Below are positions 34,198-43,222 of a stretch of 64,000 nucleotides of DNA, in pieces. The notes under the pieces were generated by a model. The model was not told where the DNA came from, did no database searches, and worked only from the letters and a program-made list of their open reading frames with translations. The first letter of the stretch is position 1; every line of letters starts with the position of its first letter. The position numbers and the translations under genes were made by a program. Origin of the DNA: Parasutterella muris (GTDB lineage: Bacteria; Pseudomonadota; Gammaproteobacteria; Burkholderiales; Burkholderiaceae_F); NCBI RefSeq assembly GCF_009767915.1, contig NZ_WSRP01000004.1:1-64000 (forward strand), in the 5' to 3' direction.

Positions 34198-35303
34198 GTT
34201 TTTTGGGCTCTATGAAGTTTGTCCTTAAAGTTCGAGACCATCGCGTCACGGACGTTGAGATCAAACTGCCGAAAGAAATCAAAGTCGAAGATTTGGTTCG
34301 CGGCCGTTCTCCTCAGGAAGCCTTTGACATTTTCCAGACTATTTTTGCGCTTTGTCCCAACTCTCAGCTTGCCGCAGCGAAGCTTGCCTGCGCGGCCGCG
34401 ACGGACGAAGATCCGGATCAGGAGCTGATTGCCCAGTGCCGCTTTGCCAATCATTTAGAAATCATCCGAGAAGGGACTCTTTTTTTCGCGATGCGCTGCG
34501 CGGGCCGCGACTTTCTGAGCACAAAATCTCAGTCGCTCATTAATGTTCGCGCTCTTTGTGAAGAGCTGAAAGAGCTGCCCTACAACAATCTTCGAGAGCG
34601 CGAGAAACTCTGGGCTTCGCTTCGAAGCGAGGTGTCCTATCTGCTGCTTGACGGTTTTTCCAATGATTGGGAACAGGATCTTTACAACGGAACGATTGAA
34701 ACGAAACCCGAGAGCCTATCCGGTTTCTTTGCCAAAATCTCAAAAACACAGCGTACAAAAGGCTGGTGCCCGGCTCCGCTTCTGACCAAAAGTCCGACTT
34801 TTATTCTGCAGGCGCTGAAAGAAAAAGGATGCTGGGATAAGGAGCCATGGAACATCGAAGTTGACGCGCTGACCGGACCGGTTGCCCGCATGTCCCACAG
34901 ACCGTCTGAGGCCGGTCTGCTCGCTCAGGACGGCAACACTAATTACACACGCATTGTCGCTCGATTTATGGAAGTACTGAGCGCCGCGGATTTGGTACGC
35001 ATCCCATTTGAAACAGTCAGCGCGATCAGGCTGAGCAACGGAGCAGCCGCCTCCCTGGTTCAGAATTCACGCGGAATCCTTCTGCATACGGTAAGGCTCG
35101 AAGGCCGCGGAGCGGATGCGAAGATTAAGGACTATAGCATCCTCACTCCGACCGATATCAACGTCGTGCGCTCCAAATGGTTTAAACAGGCGCTCATGTC
35201 TCTGAAGTTTGATGACGCCGCCGCGCTTAAAGAGGCGGCCGAATTCACCATCCTTTCCTTTGATCCGTGTACCGCCTTTGAAGTCGAGGTGTGCCATGCA
35301 TGA
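34194..35303 (+). CDS. hupK: HupK/HoxV hydrogenase assembly protein
   Basis: The 369-residue protein belongs by position and features to HupK/HoxV, a large-subunit-like scaffold for the Ni-Fe cofactor. RGRSPQEAFDIFQTIFALCPNSQ (about 42-64) resembles the first catalytic-subunit motif but lacks the CxxC pair, and the last residues SFDPCTAFEVEVCHA echo the DPCxxC end with only one Cys at the corresponding place. It is therefore not a catalytic hydrogenase. Overlaps hybE (ATGA) and hypA (8 bases). Confidence 0.85.
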   Translation: MSFLGSMKFVLKVRDHRVTDVEIKLPKEIKVEDLVRGRSPQEAFDIFQTIFALCPNSQLAAAKLACAAATDEDPDQELIAQCRFANHLEIIREGTLFFAMRCAGRDFLSTKSQSLINVRALCEELKELPYNNLREREKLWASLRSEVSYLLLDGFSNDWEQDLYNGTIETKPESLSGFFAKISKTQRTKGWCPAPLLTKSPTFILQALKEKGCWDKEPWNIEVDALTGPVARMSHRPSEAGLLAQDGNTNYTRIVARFMEVLSAADLVRIPFETVSAIRLSNGAAASLVQNSRGILLHTVRLEGRGADAKIKDYSILTPTDINVVRSKWFKQALMSLKFDDAAALKEAAEFTILSFDPCTAFEVEVCHA

Positions 35304-35646
35304 GATGTCGCTCGCGCAAAGCATTGTCGAGATTGTTGAAAACACAGCCGAGGCCAACAACACCCGGAAGGTCTCAAAAGTCAAACTGATTGTCGGAGAG
35401 CTTGCCGGAGTGGAGATGCACGCTCTGATGCAGGGCCTCAAAATTGCCTCGCAAGAAACGCCTATGGAAGGCGCCGAGATTGAAATAGAACGCCCGCAGG
35501 GCACGGCCTGGTGCATGATGTGCCAAAAGACCGTACCTCTGCATCGACGCGGAGACGCTTGTCCCGAATGCGGGAGCTATCAGCTGTCGATCAACGGCGG
35601 AACGGAATTCAGAGTGTCCGAGCTTGAGCTTGGAGACGATGAATAA
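35296..35646 (+). CDS. hypA: Hydrogenase nickel insertion protein HypA
   Basis: The 116-residue protein starts MHEMSLAQSIVEIVE, where His2 is the nickel ligand. Zinc ligands are CMMC and CPEC. It brings nickel to the large subunit with HypB. I start it at ATG 35296, which gives the standard N-terminus, though the frame is open upstream inside hupK. Confidence 0.95.
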   Translation: MHEMSLAQSIVEIVENTAEANNTRKVSKVKLIVGELAGVEMHALMQGLKIASQETPMEGAEIEIERPQGTAWCMMCQKTVPLHRRGDACPECGSYQLSINGGTEFRVSELELGDDE

Positions 35647-35678
35647 TTTTTGCAGTTAACTTAATAAGGAGAGCCATT

Positions 35679-35882
35679 ATGTGCGTAACCTGCGGATGCG
35701 GCGGAAAGAGCGCCAAGATTGAAGATTTAGACCATACTCATGATCACGGCGCCTGCCAGCATACTCATGAACATCCTCATGATGAAGACGGCCATCATCA
35801 TCGCGACAATGACCAGCACCGCCATCACCACGATGCCGGCCATCACGAACACGGCGACGCCGGCCACCATCATCACGAATAA
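35679..35882 (+). CDS. hypB: His-rich nickel-binding peptide, N-terminal part of a split HypB
   Basis: The 67-residue peptide begins MCVTCGCGG, the high-affinity nickel motif (CxxCGC) of HypB N-termini, and then is about one-third histidine (HTHDHGACQHTHEH to GHHHHE). In other bacteria this stretch is fused to the HypB GTPase. Here a TAA at 35880-35882 ends it, and the same reading frame stays open into the GTPase region. A strong Shine-Dalgarno (AAGGAGAG) precedes the ATG. It could be a stand-alone nickel store or the front of a readthrough product. Confidence 0.85.
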   Translation: MCVTCGCGGKSAKIEDLDHTHDHGACQHTHEHPHDEDGHHHRDNDQHRHHHDAGHHEHGDAGHHHHE

Positions 35883-35890
35883 TTTTATTT

Positions 35891-35925
35891 GGCGCTTCGA
35901 CGGCTTCTCAGCCGACCGAAGTGCC
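35891..35925 (+). other. Strong hairpin between the HypB His-rich stop and the GTPase start
   Basis: A two-part stem: GGCGCTTCG (35891-35899) with CGAAGTGCC (35917-35925), one G-U pair, and an inner CGGCT (35901-35905) with AGCCG (35910-35914), tetraloop TCTC. It begins 8 bases after the TAA at 35880-35882 and has no T-run. Placement resembles a recoding stimulator or an intercistronic stabiliser rather than a terminator. Confidence 0.55.
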
Positions 35926-35945
35926 GTACTCTTGAAGCCAAACAA

Positions 35946-36617
35946 ATGGAAAAAGTTAACGATCGTCTCGTCCAGCTCGAAATTGACGTACTGAACGCAA
36001 ACGACAAAAAAGCCCAGCAGAACCGCGAGAAGTTTTTAAATAAACACATTCTTGCTCTGAATCTGGTATCAAGTCCCGGAAGCGGCAAAACCACGCTTCT
36101 TTGCAAAACAATTGAGCGTATTTCCAAAGACTTTAAACTCGCCGTTATTGAAGGCGATCAGCAGACACTCAACGACGCCGAACGCATTCGAGCGACCGGA
36201 TGCCGCGCGATTCAAATCAACACCGGCGAAGGCTGCCATCTTGACGCGGAAATGATTGATGAAGCCTGCGAAAAGATCAAACCGGAAGATCGCTCTATTC
36301 TCTTTATCGAGAATGTCGGCAATCTCGTCTGCCCCGCCGCATTCGATCTCGGAGAAGACTGCAAAGTTGTCGTCCTTTCCGTTACCGAAGGTGAAGACAA
36401 ACCCATCAAGTATCCGGACATGTTCGCGGCAAGCTCAGTGATGCTTCTGAACAAAATCGATCTGCTGCCGTATTTGGATTTTGACGTTGAAAAATGCAAG
36501 GAATATGCAAAGCGCGTCAATCCCGACATCGAGATTATCGAAGTGTCTGCCACTAAAGGCACCGGCATGAACGAATGGATCGGCTGGCTTAAAAACCGCT
36601 TCAGCCGTTTAGCCTGA
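35946..36617 (+). CDS. hypB: HypB GTPase domain as a separate ORF
   Basis: The 223-residue GTPase (from ATG 35946) has LEIDVLNANDKKAQQNREKF, the P-loop SSPGSGKTT (42-50), EGDQQTLNDAERI, the metal-site TGEGCHLDAEMIDEAC and the NKIDLLPY base-recognition motif. It powers nickel delivery with HypA. The frame runs in phase back to the TAA that ends the His-rich peptide. A TTG at 35889 is another possible start, but neither start has a convincing Shine-Dalgarno, so translation probably depends on the upstream ORF. Confidence 0.9.
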   Translation: MEKVNDRLVQLEIDVLNANDKKAQQNREKFLNKHILALNLVSSPGSGKTTLLCKTIERISKDFKLAVIEGDQQTLNDAERIRATGCRAIQINTGEGCHLDAEMIDEACEKIKPEDRSILFIENVGNLVCPAAFDLGEDCKVVVLSVTEGEDKPIKYPDMFAASSVMLLNKIDLLPYLDFDVEKCKEYAKRVNPDIEIIEVSATKGTGMNEWIGWLKNRFSRLA

Positions 36618-36640
36618 TCGGTGAATCGGGAGTTTTGTCC

Positions 36641-38947
36641 ATGAGCAGGATAAGCGCGCGTCGTCTCAGGATCAACGGAACCGTCCAGGGAGTCGGGTTC
36701 AGGCCTTTTGTTTATGTTTTAGCAACTGACGAAAACCTGAACGGAACTGTCTTAAACGACGGTCAGGGCGTTGAAACTGTAGTGGAAGGCGAAGAGGCCT
36801 CCATCGCGCGCTTCATGAAGCGTCTTACGACAGAACTTCCGCCGCTTGCCAGTATCGAAACTATAGTTTCCGAAGAGATCGAACCGAGCGGCTTTACCGA
36901 ATTCAAGATTCTCGAAAGCCACAGCGACGCGGTCAGCACCGTCATTCCTGCTGATGCGGCGGTTTGCAGAGCGTGCCTTTCCGAACTTACGGACAAGAAC
37001 AATCGCCGCTATCGCTATCCTTTTATCAATTGCACGCACTGCGGGCCGCGCTACACCATCACAGCGCATCTTCCCTATGATCGGCCGCAGACGAGCATGA
37101 AAGATTTTCCGATGTGTTCGGACTGTCTTGAGGAATATACCGATCCTCTGGATCGAAGATTTCATGCCCAGCCGAACGCGTGTCCGGTCTGCGGACCTCA
37201 CGTCACGCTGCTTGACAAAGCCGGGCTTCCGATCAATACCGATGATCCGCTCGCTGAAGTCATGAGACGGATTAAGGCCGGTGAAATTGCCGCAATCAAA
37301 GGTCTTGGCGGCTTTCATCTGGTTTGCGACGCAAAAAACGCTCAAGCGGTCTCTCGTCTTCGCGAACGCAAAAAGCGACCGAGCAAGCCCTTTGCCTTAA
37401 TGGTTCAGAATACCGCGTCCGCGCGCAGAATCGCCGAGGTTTCCGAAGAAGCTCAGAAGCTTCTCGAGTCCTCTGCAGCGCCCATTGTGCTTCTGCCGAA
37501 GAAACCCGGCGCAGACGATCATTTAGTCGGTATCGCGCCGAATTTGACGCACATCGGCCTGATGCTTCCCTACACTCCGATTCACTGGCTGCTCTTTTTT
37601 GAAGCGGCCGATCGAAGCGAGGATCCGCTCTGGCATGAGAAACCCAACGATTTGACACTTGTTATGACGAGTGCGAACGCTGGCGGCGAGCCGCTTGTAA
37701 TCAGCAACGCCGAGGCGGTACGTCTGTTGGAAGGCATCTGTGACTGTTTCCTTGTACACAACCGCGACATCCTGATCCGCTGTGATGATTCGGTCGCGCA
37801 GGCCAAAGACAATGACGTTCAGTACATTCGCCGCGCCAGAGGTCTCGTTCCTCAGGCAATCGCACTCCCATTCTCAGGTCCGTCCGTCATTGCTGCAGGC
37901 GCGTGGTTAAAGAACACCGCGTGTCTGACAAAAGGCACTCATGCTTATTTGACGCAGCACATTGGTGACCTAGACAGAGTGAGCAACGACCGCACGCTTG
38001 AAAAAGCGATTCGGCATCTGTCGGAAGTTTTTGAGATCAGGCCCGACTATATTGCATGCGATCTTCATCCGGATTTTTATTCCACGGTGCTGGCAGAAAA
38101 GCTTGCCAATGAGTTTGATGTCGAACTCATTGCCGTACAGCACCATCATGCGCATATTGCCGCGGTGATGGCCGAACACGGGCTTAAAGAAGCGGTGCTG
38201 GGTCTCGCGCTTGACGGAGTCGGACTCGGCACTGACGGAAAATCCTGGGGCGGCGAGCTGCTGAAAGTTGATCCCCTGGGTTTTGAGCGCCTGAAGTCTC
38301 TATCGCCGATTCTTCTTCCCGGCGGCGACAAATGCGCGCGCGAGGGCTGGAGAATGGCCTACGCGCTGCTATGCCAAAACGGTTTGGCAGAAAATGCTAA
38401 ACGACTCTTCCCGTTCAAAGGCGCTTCGATCATTGAGCGCATGCTTGCCTCGGACCTGCCGATTCCGGAGAGTTCCAGTTTAGGAAGGATTTTTGATACC
38501 GCTGCCGCTCTTACCGGTGTCAAGACCCATTCTTCCTATGAAGGAGAAGCACCGGTTCTTTTCCAAGCAGCCGGTTACGGGACAAAGGGACGCGTGCGCG
38601 AGGATCTGCTCGAATTCAGCGAGAGCGGCGTCAATTTTGTGCCGCTCCTATTAAATTTAACTCAATACAGTTCTGCGGCTGAAGCCTCGGCTGACTTCCA
38701 TGAAACCGTCGCTTTCGCGCTCAGCCGACTAGCGCTGGCTGTCGCAGAAAAAAACAAGATTAGAAAAGTATGTTTATCAGGCGGATGCTGTCTGAATACC
38801 AGACTCAGCAGAAGCCTCAGAAATTATTTGGAAGAAGGCTCTCTCAGCGTTTATGAAGGGCTTCGCATTCCGCCCAATGACGGAGGCGTCTCTCTCGGTC
38901 AGGCTTATGCCGTGCTGATGAAGCTTCATTCGAATAACGGAGTTTAG
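36641..38947 (+). CDS. hypF: Carbamoyltransferase HypF
   Basis: The 768-residue protein makes the cyanide ligands of the active-site iron from carbamoyl phosphate. Domains in order are an acylphosphatase ([13 protein letters not shown]), two zinc fingers (CRACLSE...CTHCGPRYT and CSDCLEEY...CPVCGPH), a YrdC-like domain ([14 protein letters not shown]) and a Kae1-like domain with [15 protein letters not shown] and [11 protein letters not shown] 36641 gives the expected N-terminus, while TTG 36635 is in frame just before it. Confidence 0.95.
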   Translation: MSRISARRLRINGTVQGVGFRPFVYVLATDENLNGTVLNDGQGVETVVEGEEASIARFMKRLTTELPPLASIETIVSEEIEPSGFTEFKILESHSDAVSTVIPADAAVCRACLSELTDKNNRRYRYPFINCTHCGPRYTITAHLPYDRPQTSMKDFPMCSDCLEEYTDPLDRRFHAQPNACPVCGPHVTLLDKAGLPINTDDPLAEVMRRIKAGEIAAIKGLGGFHLVCDAKNAQAVSRLRERKKRPSKPFALMVQNTASARRIAEVSEEAQKLLESSAAPIVLLPKKPGADDHLVGIAPNLTHIGLMLPYTPIHWLLFFEAADRSEDPLWHEKPNDLTLVMTSANAGGEPLVISNAEAVRLLEGICDCFLVHNRDILIRCDDSVAQAKDNDVQYIRRARGLVPQAIALPFSGPSVIAAGAWLKNTACLTKGTHAYLTQHIGDLDRVSNDRTLEKAIRHLSEVFEIRPDYIACDLHPDFYSTVLAEKLANEFDVELIAVQHHHAHIAAVMAEHGLKEAVLGLALDGVGLGTDGKSWGGELLKVDPLGFERLKSLSPILLPGGDKCAREGWRMAYALLCQNGLAENAKRLFPFKGASIIERMLASDLPIPESSSLGRIFDTAAALTGVKTHSSYEGEAPVLFQAAGYGTKGRVREDLLEFSESGVNFVPLLLNLTQYSSAAEASADFHETVAFALSRLALAVAEKNKIRKVCLSGGCCLNTRLSRSLRNYLEEGSLSVYEGLRIPPNDGGVSLGQAYAVLMKLHSNNGV

Positions 38948-38949
38948 TT

Positions 38950-39171
38950 ATGTGTTTAGCCATTCCTGTTCAGGTCAAAGAAATCATCGACGACGAGACC
39001 GCCGTTGTTGAAATCTCCGGTCTTAAAAAAACAATTTCCACCGCGCTGATTGACGATGTGAGAGTTGGCGACTACGTGATTCTTCATGTGGGATACGCGC
39101 TTCAGAAAATCGATCCGATTGAGGCGCAGAAAACGCTTGAACTTTTTGCGCAAGCCTCCCAACCTGCCTAA
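38950..39171 (+). CDS. hypC: HypC chaperone, second copy
   Basis: The 73-residue protein starts MCLAIPVQV, the standard HypC N-terminus with the essential Cys2. It has normal length, unlike the extended copy at 31688. It works with HypD in building the Fe(CN)2CO unit. It begins two bases after the hypF stop. Confidence 0.95.
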   Translation: MCLAIPVQVKEIIDDETAVVEISGLKKTISTALIDDVRVGDYVILHVGYALQKIDPIEAQKTLELFAQASQPA

Positions 39172-39183
39172 GGAACCGGATCG

Positions 39184-40293
39184 ATGAAATACATTACCGA
39201 ATACCGTGACACGGAACTTGCCAAAAAGATCATTAAGGACATTAAGGCGGAAGTACAAAGCGACAAAAGTTATCGCCTGATGGAATTCTGCGGCGGCCAC
39301 ACTCATGTCATCAGCCGCTATGGTTTGGAGGGCGTGCTTCCTGAGAACGTGCGAATGATTCACGGACCCGGTTGCCCCGTCTGCGTCATGCCAATCGGCC
39401 GAATTGATTCTGCTATTGAGCTTGCGCTGGAACACGGCGCGACGGTCTGCACCTATGCCGACTGTATGCGAGTACCGGCTTCCGGAGGTCTTTCCATGAT
39501 GAAGGCCAAAGCTCAGGGCGGCGACATTCGCATGGTTTATTCCGCCTCTGACTGCCTGGAGATCGCAAGGGCCAATCCCGATAAAAACGTCGTTTTCTTT
39601 GCGATCGGCTTTGAAACCACAACGCCTGCGACAGCCGTTGTACTCAAGCAGGCAAAAGCCGAAGGCCTTAAGAACTTCTTTGTCTTCTGCAATCATGTTC
39701 TGACACCGGCTGCGATGAACCATATCCTGCAGAATGACGAAAAGGTTCATATTGACGGATTCGTCGGTCCTGCGCACGTTTCTACGATTATCGGCAGCGA
39801 ACCCTATGAAACCTTTGCCCGGGACCATCATAAACCGGTGGTTATCGCAGGCTTTGAGCCCCTGGACATGCTGCAGTCGATTCTCATGCTGATCCGTCAG
39901 ATTAACAAAGGTGAAGCCAAAGTCGAAAACGAATTTATTCGAGCCGTCAAACCTGAAGGCAACACCAAAGCGCTGAAGATGGTTCATGAAGTTTTTGCGC
40001 TCAGAGATTCTTTCGAATGGCGAGGATTAGGCAGCGTTCCGAATTCCGCACTGAAGCTTTCAGACGCCTATAGCGAGTTCGATGCGGAAAAGCGCTTCGG
40101 ACTTAAATATCGTCGGGTTCCGGACAATAAAGCCTGCGAATGCGGCGCCATTTTACGCGGAGAGAAGCATCCCTCCGACTGCAGAGCGTTCGGCACCGTC
40201 TGCACACCGGAAAATCCGATCGGCTCCTGCATGGTTTCGAGTGAAGGGGCATGCGCCGCCTACTTCAACTATGGAAGACATAAACGCGCATAG
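39184..40293 (+). CDS. hypD: Hydrogenase maturation protein HypD
   Basis: The 369-residue scaffold protein carries an iron-sulfur cluster and collects the diatomic ligands on iron. Motifs are EFCGGHTHVISRYG, HGPGCPVCVMP, FFAIGFETTTPATA, FCNHVLTPAAM and the C-terminal cysteine-rich NKACECGAILRGEKHPSDCRAFG...C, which holds the cluster. Confidence 0.95.
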   Translation: MKYITEYRDTELAKKIIKDIKAEVQSDKSYRLMEFCGGHTHVISRYGLEGVLPENVRMIHGPGCPVCVMPIGRIDSAIELALEHGATVCTYADCMRVPASGGLSMMKAKAQGGDIRMVYSASDCLEIARANPDKNVVFFAIGFETTTPATAVVLKQAKAEGLKNFFVFCNHVLTPAAMNHILQNDEKVHIDGFVGPAHVSTIIGSEPYETFARDHHKPVVIAGFEPLDMLQSILMLIRQINKGEAKVENEFIRAVKPEGNTKALKMVHEVFALRDSFEWRGLGSVPNSALKLSDAYSEFDAEKRFGLKYRRVPDNKACECGAILRGEKHPSDCRAFGTVCTPENPIGSCMVSSEGACAAYFNYGRHKRA

Positions 40294-40308
40294 ACAGCGG
40301 AGAAGAGT

Positions 40309-41358
40309 ATGACAAGCGAAAAGAAACACTATCAGCGTCCTGTGAATTTCAAGACCGGCAAAGTCGAAATGAATTTCGGTGCCGGCGGCAAAGCCAGCGC
40401 ACAGCTGATTTCCGAACTGTTTGCGAAGTACTTCAGCAATGAATATCTTGATCAGGGTGACGACGGTGCCCGCCTTCCGTGCCCGGAGGGCGAACTTATC
40501 ATGGCGACCGACTCTCACGTTGTGAGTCCCATCTTTTTTGCAGGCGGAGATATCGGCGCGCTGTCCGTGCACGGCACCGTCAATGACGTTGCGGTCTGCG
40601 GCGCTGTTCCGAAGTATCTGTCGGCCGGTTTTATTCTTGAGGAAGGCTTCCCCTTGTCGGATCTCAAGCGCATTGTTGAAAGCATGGCTGAAGCCGCTAA
40701 AGAAGCCGGCGTCTATATCGTGACCGGCGACACAAAGGTCGTGGAGCGAGGAAAAGCCGACGGCATCTATATCAACACCTGCGGTGTCGGGGTGCTTCCT
40801 AAAGGCGTTCGTCTTTCCGGCTCATTCTGTAAGCCCGGAGACGTGATCGCCATTTCCGGAGACATTGGCGATCATGGTGTCGCCGTTATGAGTCAGCGCG
40901 TCAATCTAGGCTTTGAGACCAATGTCGAGAGTGACTCAGCAAGTCTTAACCGTCTGACGGAAAAGCTCGTCAAAGGCGTTCCTTCTCTGCGCTGCATGCG
41001 AGATCCGACACGCGGCGGTCTGGGCACTACGCTCAATGAAATCGCTTCACAGTCCAATATCGGAATGGTACTGGAAGAAGACAGGATTCCGGTTAAGGAA
41101 AGCGTGGAAGCCGCCTGTGAATTTTTAGGGCTTGATCCGCTGTACGTTGCAAATGAAGGGAAATTGATCGCGATTTGCGCGGCTGAGGATGCAGAAAAGA
41201 TGCTTGCCATCATGCGGGAGGATCCTTTAGGACAGAACGCTCAGCTGATCGGACGCTGTATTGAAGACGAAAATCACTTTGTGCAGATGGAAACCGGCTT
41301 TGGCGGTGTGCGTATGGTGGACTGGCTAACGGGTGAACAGCTGCCGAGAATCTGCTGA
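40309..41358 (+). CDS. hypE: Carbamoyl dehydratase HypE
   Basis: The 349-residue AIRS-family ATPase has MNFGAGGKASAQLI, LDQGDDGARL, GDIGALSVHGTVNDVAV and DPTRGGLGTTLNE. The chain ends PRIC, so the C-terminal Cys that accepts the carbamoyl group and is dehydrated to thiocyanate is present. It is the last gene of the locus. No terminator is evident before the next promoter. Confidence 0.95.
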   Translation: MTSEKKHYQRPVNFKTGKVEMNFGAGGKASAQLISELFAKYFSNEYLDQGDDGARLPCPEGELIMATDSHVVSPIFFAGGDIGALSVHGTVNDVAVCGAVPKYLSAGFILEEGFPLSDLKRIVESMAEAAKEAGVYIVTGDTKVVERGKADGIYINTCGVGVLPKGVRLSGSFCKPGDVIAISGDIGDHGVAVMSQRVNLGFETNVESDSASLNRLTEKLVKGVPSLRCMRDPTRGGLGTTLNEIASQSNIGMVLEEDRIPVKESVEAACEFLGLDPLYVANEGKLIAICAAEDAEKMLAIMREDPLGQNAQLIGRCIEDENHFVQMETGFGGVRMVDWLTGEQLPRIC

Positions 41359-41381
41359 TTGCCCATATTTACCTGAGTATA

Positions 41382-41410
41382 TTGACGGAAGGCTCGGATC
41401 GATTTATCTT
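41382..41410 (+). promoter_or_regulatory. Probable sigma-70 promoter of the response regulator gene
   Basis: TTGACG (41382-41387) and TATCTT (41405-41410) with a 17-base spacer lie 27 bp before the start codon. The response regulator can thus be expressed separately from hypE. Confidence 0.6.
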
Positions 41411-41436
41411 AGCATGGTTAATAAAGGAGAAATGTT

Positions 41437-42099
41437 TTGATACAGCCCCAGACAATCCTGTTAGTTGATGACCACTCACTCATCACAACCGCGCTCTCCG
41501 CACTTCTGAAAAGCATGTACCCGGGCGTTTCCATTCACGTCGGCGCCACTGCGAAGGAAGCAATGGAACTCGCCTCCAAGTATGGGGACTCCGCTGATCT
41601 CATGATTTTAGATTTAGGTCTGCCGGACTCTACCGGAACGGAACTTCTGGAAAGGCTGCTCCTTGAATACCCGGCACTGAAGATTTTGGTTCTTTCCGGC
41701 TTAGTTGACTCGGACAGTATTTTGAAAACACTGTCAGCGGGCGCAGCCGGTTTTATTCCGAAGTCTCTGGATGCGAATCTGCTCAAGGGTGCCGTGAACT
41801 TCGTTTTAGAAGGCGGTGTTTACATACCATCGAAGATACTGACACAGCAGCAGTCGATCGGTATGAGCCCGCAGCAACCGTCGGTCAATCCTTCCTCGAC
41901 GGTACATCTGACCACTCGTCAGTGTCAGGTCTTAAAACTGCTGAGCCAGGGCGACTCGATTAAATCGATCTGCCGCAAACTTGATCTTTCCGAAGGCACC
42001 ATTAAAACGCACGTCACTGCGATTTACCGTGCCTTTGACGCGAGAAACCGCACTGAAGCGCTGATTGCCGCAAGAAGGAACGGATTCAACGTGGAATAG
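41437..42099 (+). CDS. Orphan NarL/LuxR-type response regulator
   Basis: The 220-residue protein has a receiver domain (acidic D11, D12, phospho-acceptor D59 in LMILDLGLPDS, conserved K109 in FIPKS) and a LuxR helix-turn-helix (TTRQCQVLKLLSQGDSIKSICRKLDLSEGTIKTHVTAIYRA, about 155-196). It starts at TTG with AAGGAG seven bases upstream. An ATG at 41432 in another frame is followed at once by TTT TGA. No sensor kinase gene is adjacent. It is followed by a terminator. Control of the hydrogenase locus is possible by position, unproven. Confidence 0.9.
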   Translation: MIQPQTILLVDDHSLITTALSALLKSMYPGVSIHVGATAKEAMELASKYGDSADLMILDLGLPDSTGTELLERLLLEYPALKILVLSGLVDSDSILKTLSAGAAGFIPKSLDANLLKGAVNFVLEGGVYIPSKILTQQQSIGMSPQQPSVNPSSTVHLTTRQCQVLKLLSQGDSIKSICRKLDLSEGTIKTHVTAIYRAFDARNRTEALIAARRNGFNVE

Positions 42100-42117
42100 A
42101 AGTCCTATAAGCAATAT

Positions 42118-42140
42118 GCCGGCGCCATGCCGGCTTTTTT
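42118..42140 (+). terminator. Intrinsic terminator of the response regulator gene
   Basis: GCCGGC (42118-42123) and GCCGGC (42129-42134) pair around GCCAT and are followed by six T residues. Confidence 0.92.
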
Positions 42141-42312
42141 GTACCCTCTCTTCGATGCCTGAAAACTCAAGATAAGAAGCTCCGGGTTTTCAAAATTCAT
42201 TACCGAAGGTGAGTCCTTACTTATTAAAACTTTTCAAGTTACAATTTTACGGACAGAGTCGACGGATTCAAATTGTTTTGCGCATACAGATTTACGGGAA
42301 TAAGCAAAAATA

Positions 42313-42894
42313 ATGAAAGTTATCGACATTTCCATGACGGTTAACCGAAATACTCCGGTATTCGAAGGCGACACGCCGCTGTGTATCGATTATCTTTCGT
42401 TTGGCCAAATCAACACTTCCGAAATTAAGTTCACACCGCATGTGGGCACTCACGTCGATTTGCCGTATCACTTTGGCTACGAGCAGCCCGGCGCACAGAA
42501 TTATTCCATCGAGACTTTTGTCGGTTTAGCGTATATTGCAGATGTCTCTCAGGCAGGAAAATTAATCAATATCCAAGATATGCCTGCTTCTGCTTTTAAT
42601 TATCAGCGAATTCTACTGAAAACTAATCATCCTGAAGCCGGTATCTCAAAGGAACTTGCGAACAAACTGACCGGGCATGATGTCCGTTTGATCGGCATTT
42701 CCACCGCATCTATTGATCCGAAAGTTAGTATTCACTTTGAAGCTCACCATGCACTGCTTTCGCACGACATCTGCATTCTAGAAAACATCTGCCTGCAGGA
42801 CGTCGAGGCCGGCCTTTACGAACTTCACGCAGTCCCGCTGAAATGGGAAGGCATCGAAGCATCACCGGTTCGTGCCTATCTTATTAAACGGTAA
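42313..42894 (+). CDS. Cyclase-family metal hydrolase (kynurenine formamidase-like)
   Basis: The 193-residue protein has the cyclase/KynB signature HVGTHVDLPYHF (about 51-62), which supplies the metal ligands, plus an upstream NRNTPVFEGDTP and downstream HHALLSHDICILENICLQDV. Relatives hydrolyse N-formylkynurenine or isatin-type amides. No tryptophan-degradation gene lies nearby, so the substrate is open. It appears monocistronic and is followed by a weak terminator. Confidence 0.85.
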   Translation: MKVIDISMTVNRNTPVFEGDTPLCIDYLSFGQINTSEIKFTPHVGTHVDLPYHFGYEQPGAQNYSIETFVGLAYIADVSQAGKLINIQDMPASAFNYQRILLKTNHPEAGISKELANKLTGHDVRLIGISTASIDPKVSIHFEAHHALLSHDICILENICLQDVEAGLYELHAVPLKWEGIEASPVRAYLIKR

Positions 42895-42924
42895 GCAAGT
42901 GTTTGCTCACTTATAAATAGAAAT

Positions 42925-42947
42925 GCCCCGAAACTCGAGGCTCTTTT
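42925..42947 (+). terminator. Probable terminator of the cyclase gene
   Basis: GCC-C-CGA (42925-42931) pairs with TCG-A-GGC (42935-42941), with one mismatch, followed by TCTTTT. Confidence 0.5.
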
Positions 42948-42952
42948 GCGAA

Positions 42953-43222
42953 TTAAGCCTGAGGCTTCTCTTCTTCTACTTCAACAACCTCTTTGAAAAA
43001 ACGGGGATGTTTTGCAGCCTTTTTCTTTGTGAGCTTGTCTTCCAGGAATTCTTTTTCCATTCTGATTTCATCAGCAACGATCTGGAGCTGACCGATCAAA
43101 GCGGATACATACTGCTCCTGCTCTTCGAGTCTTCTGATCTTTTTGCCAAGGCATTTGATCTTCTTGCCGCAGCCCTTCTTGTCATGCTTCTTGTCGTGTT
43201 TTCTATCCTTTTTGTCTTTCAT
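42953..43222 (-). CDS. Small Lys-rich coiled-coil protein, unknown function
   Basis: The 89-residue protein has an N-terminal Lys/His/Asp-rich stretch (MKDKKDRKHDKKHDKK), two cysteines (CGKKIKC) and a heptad-like helix (about 28-66). An acidic Glu/Val tail follows. Its start lies 20 bases inside the end of the upstream DUF805 gene, with a Shine-Dalgarno AAGGAG within that gene. The family is not recognised. Confidence 0.6.
   Translation of the reverse strand: MKDKKDRKHDKKHDKKGCGKKIKCLGKKIRRLEEQEQYVSALIGQLQIVADEIRMEKEFLEDKLTKKKAAKHPRFFKEVVEVEEEKPQA

Noticed and set aside
34194-35303. Second catalytic hydrogenase large subunit
   Set aside because: Neither CxxC pair for nickel is complete, and the position matches HupK/HoxV.
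35679-36617. hypB disrupted by a frameshift
   Set aside because: Both parts are in the same reading frame; the interruption is a single in-frame TAA, so no frameshift is needed.
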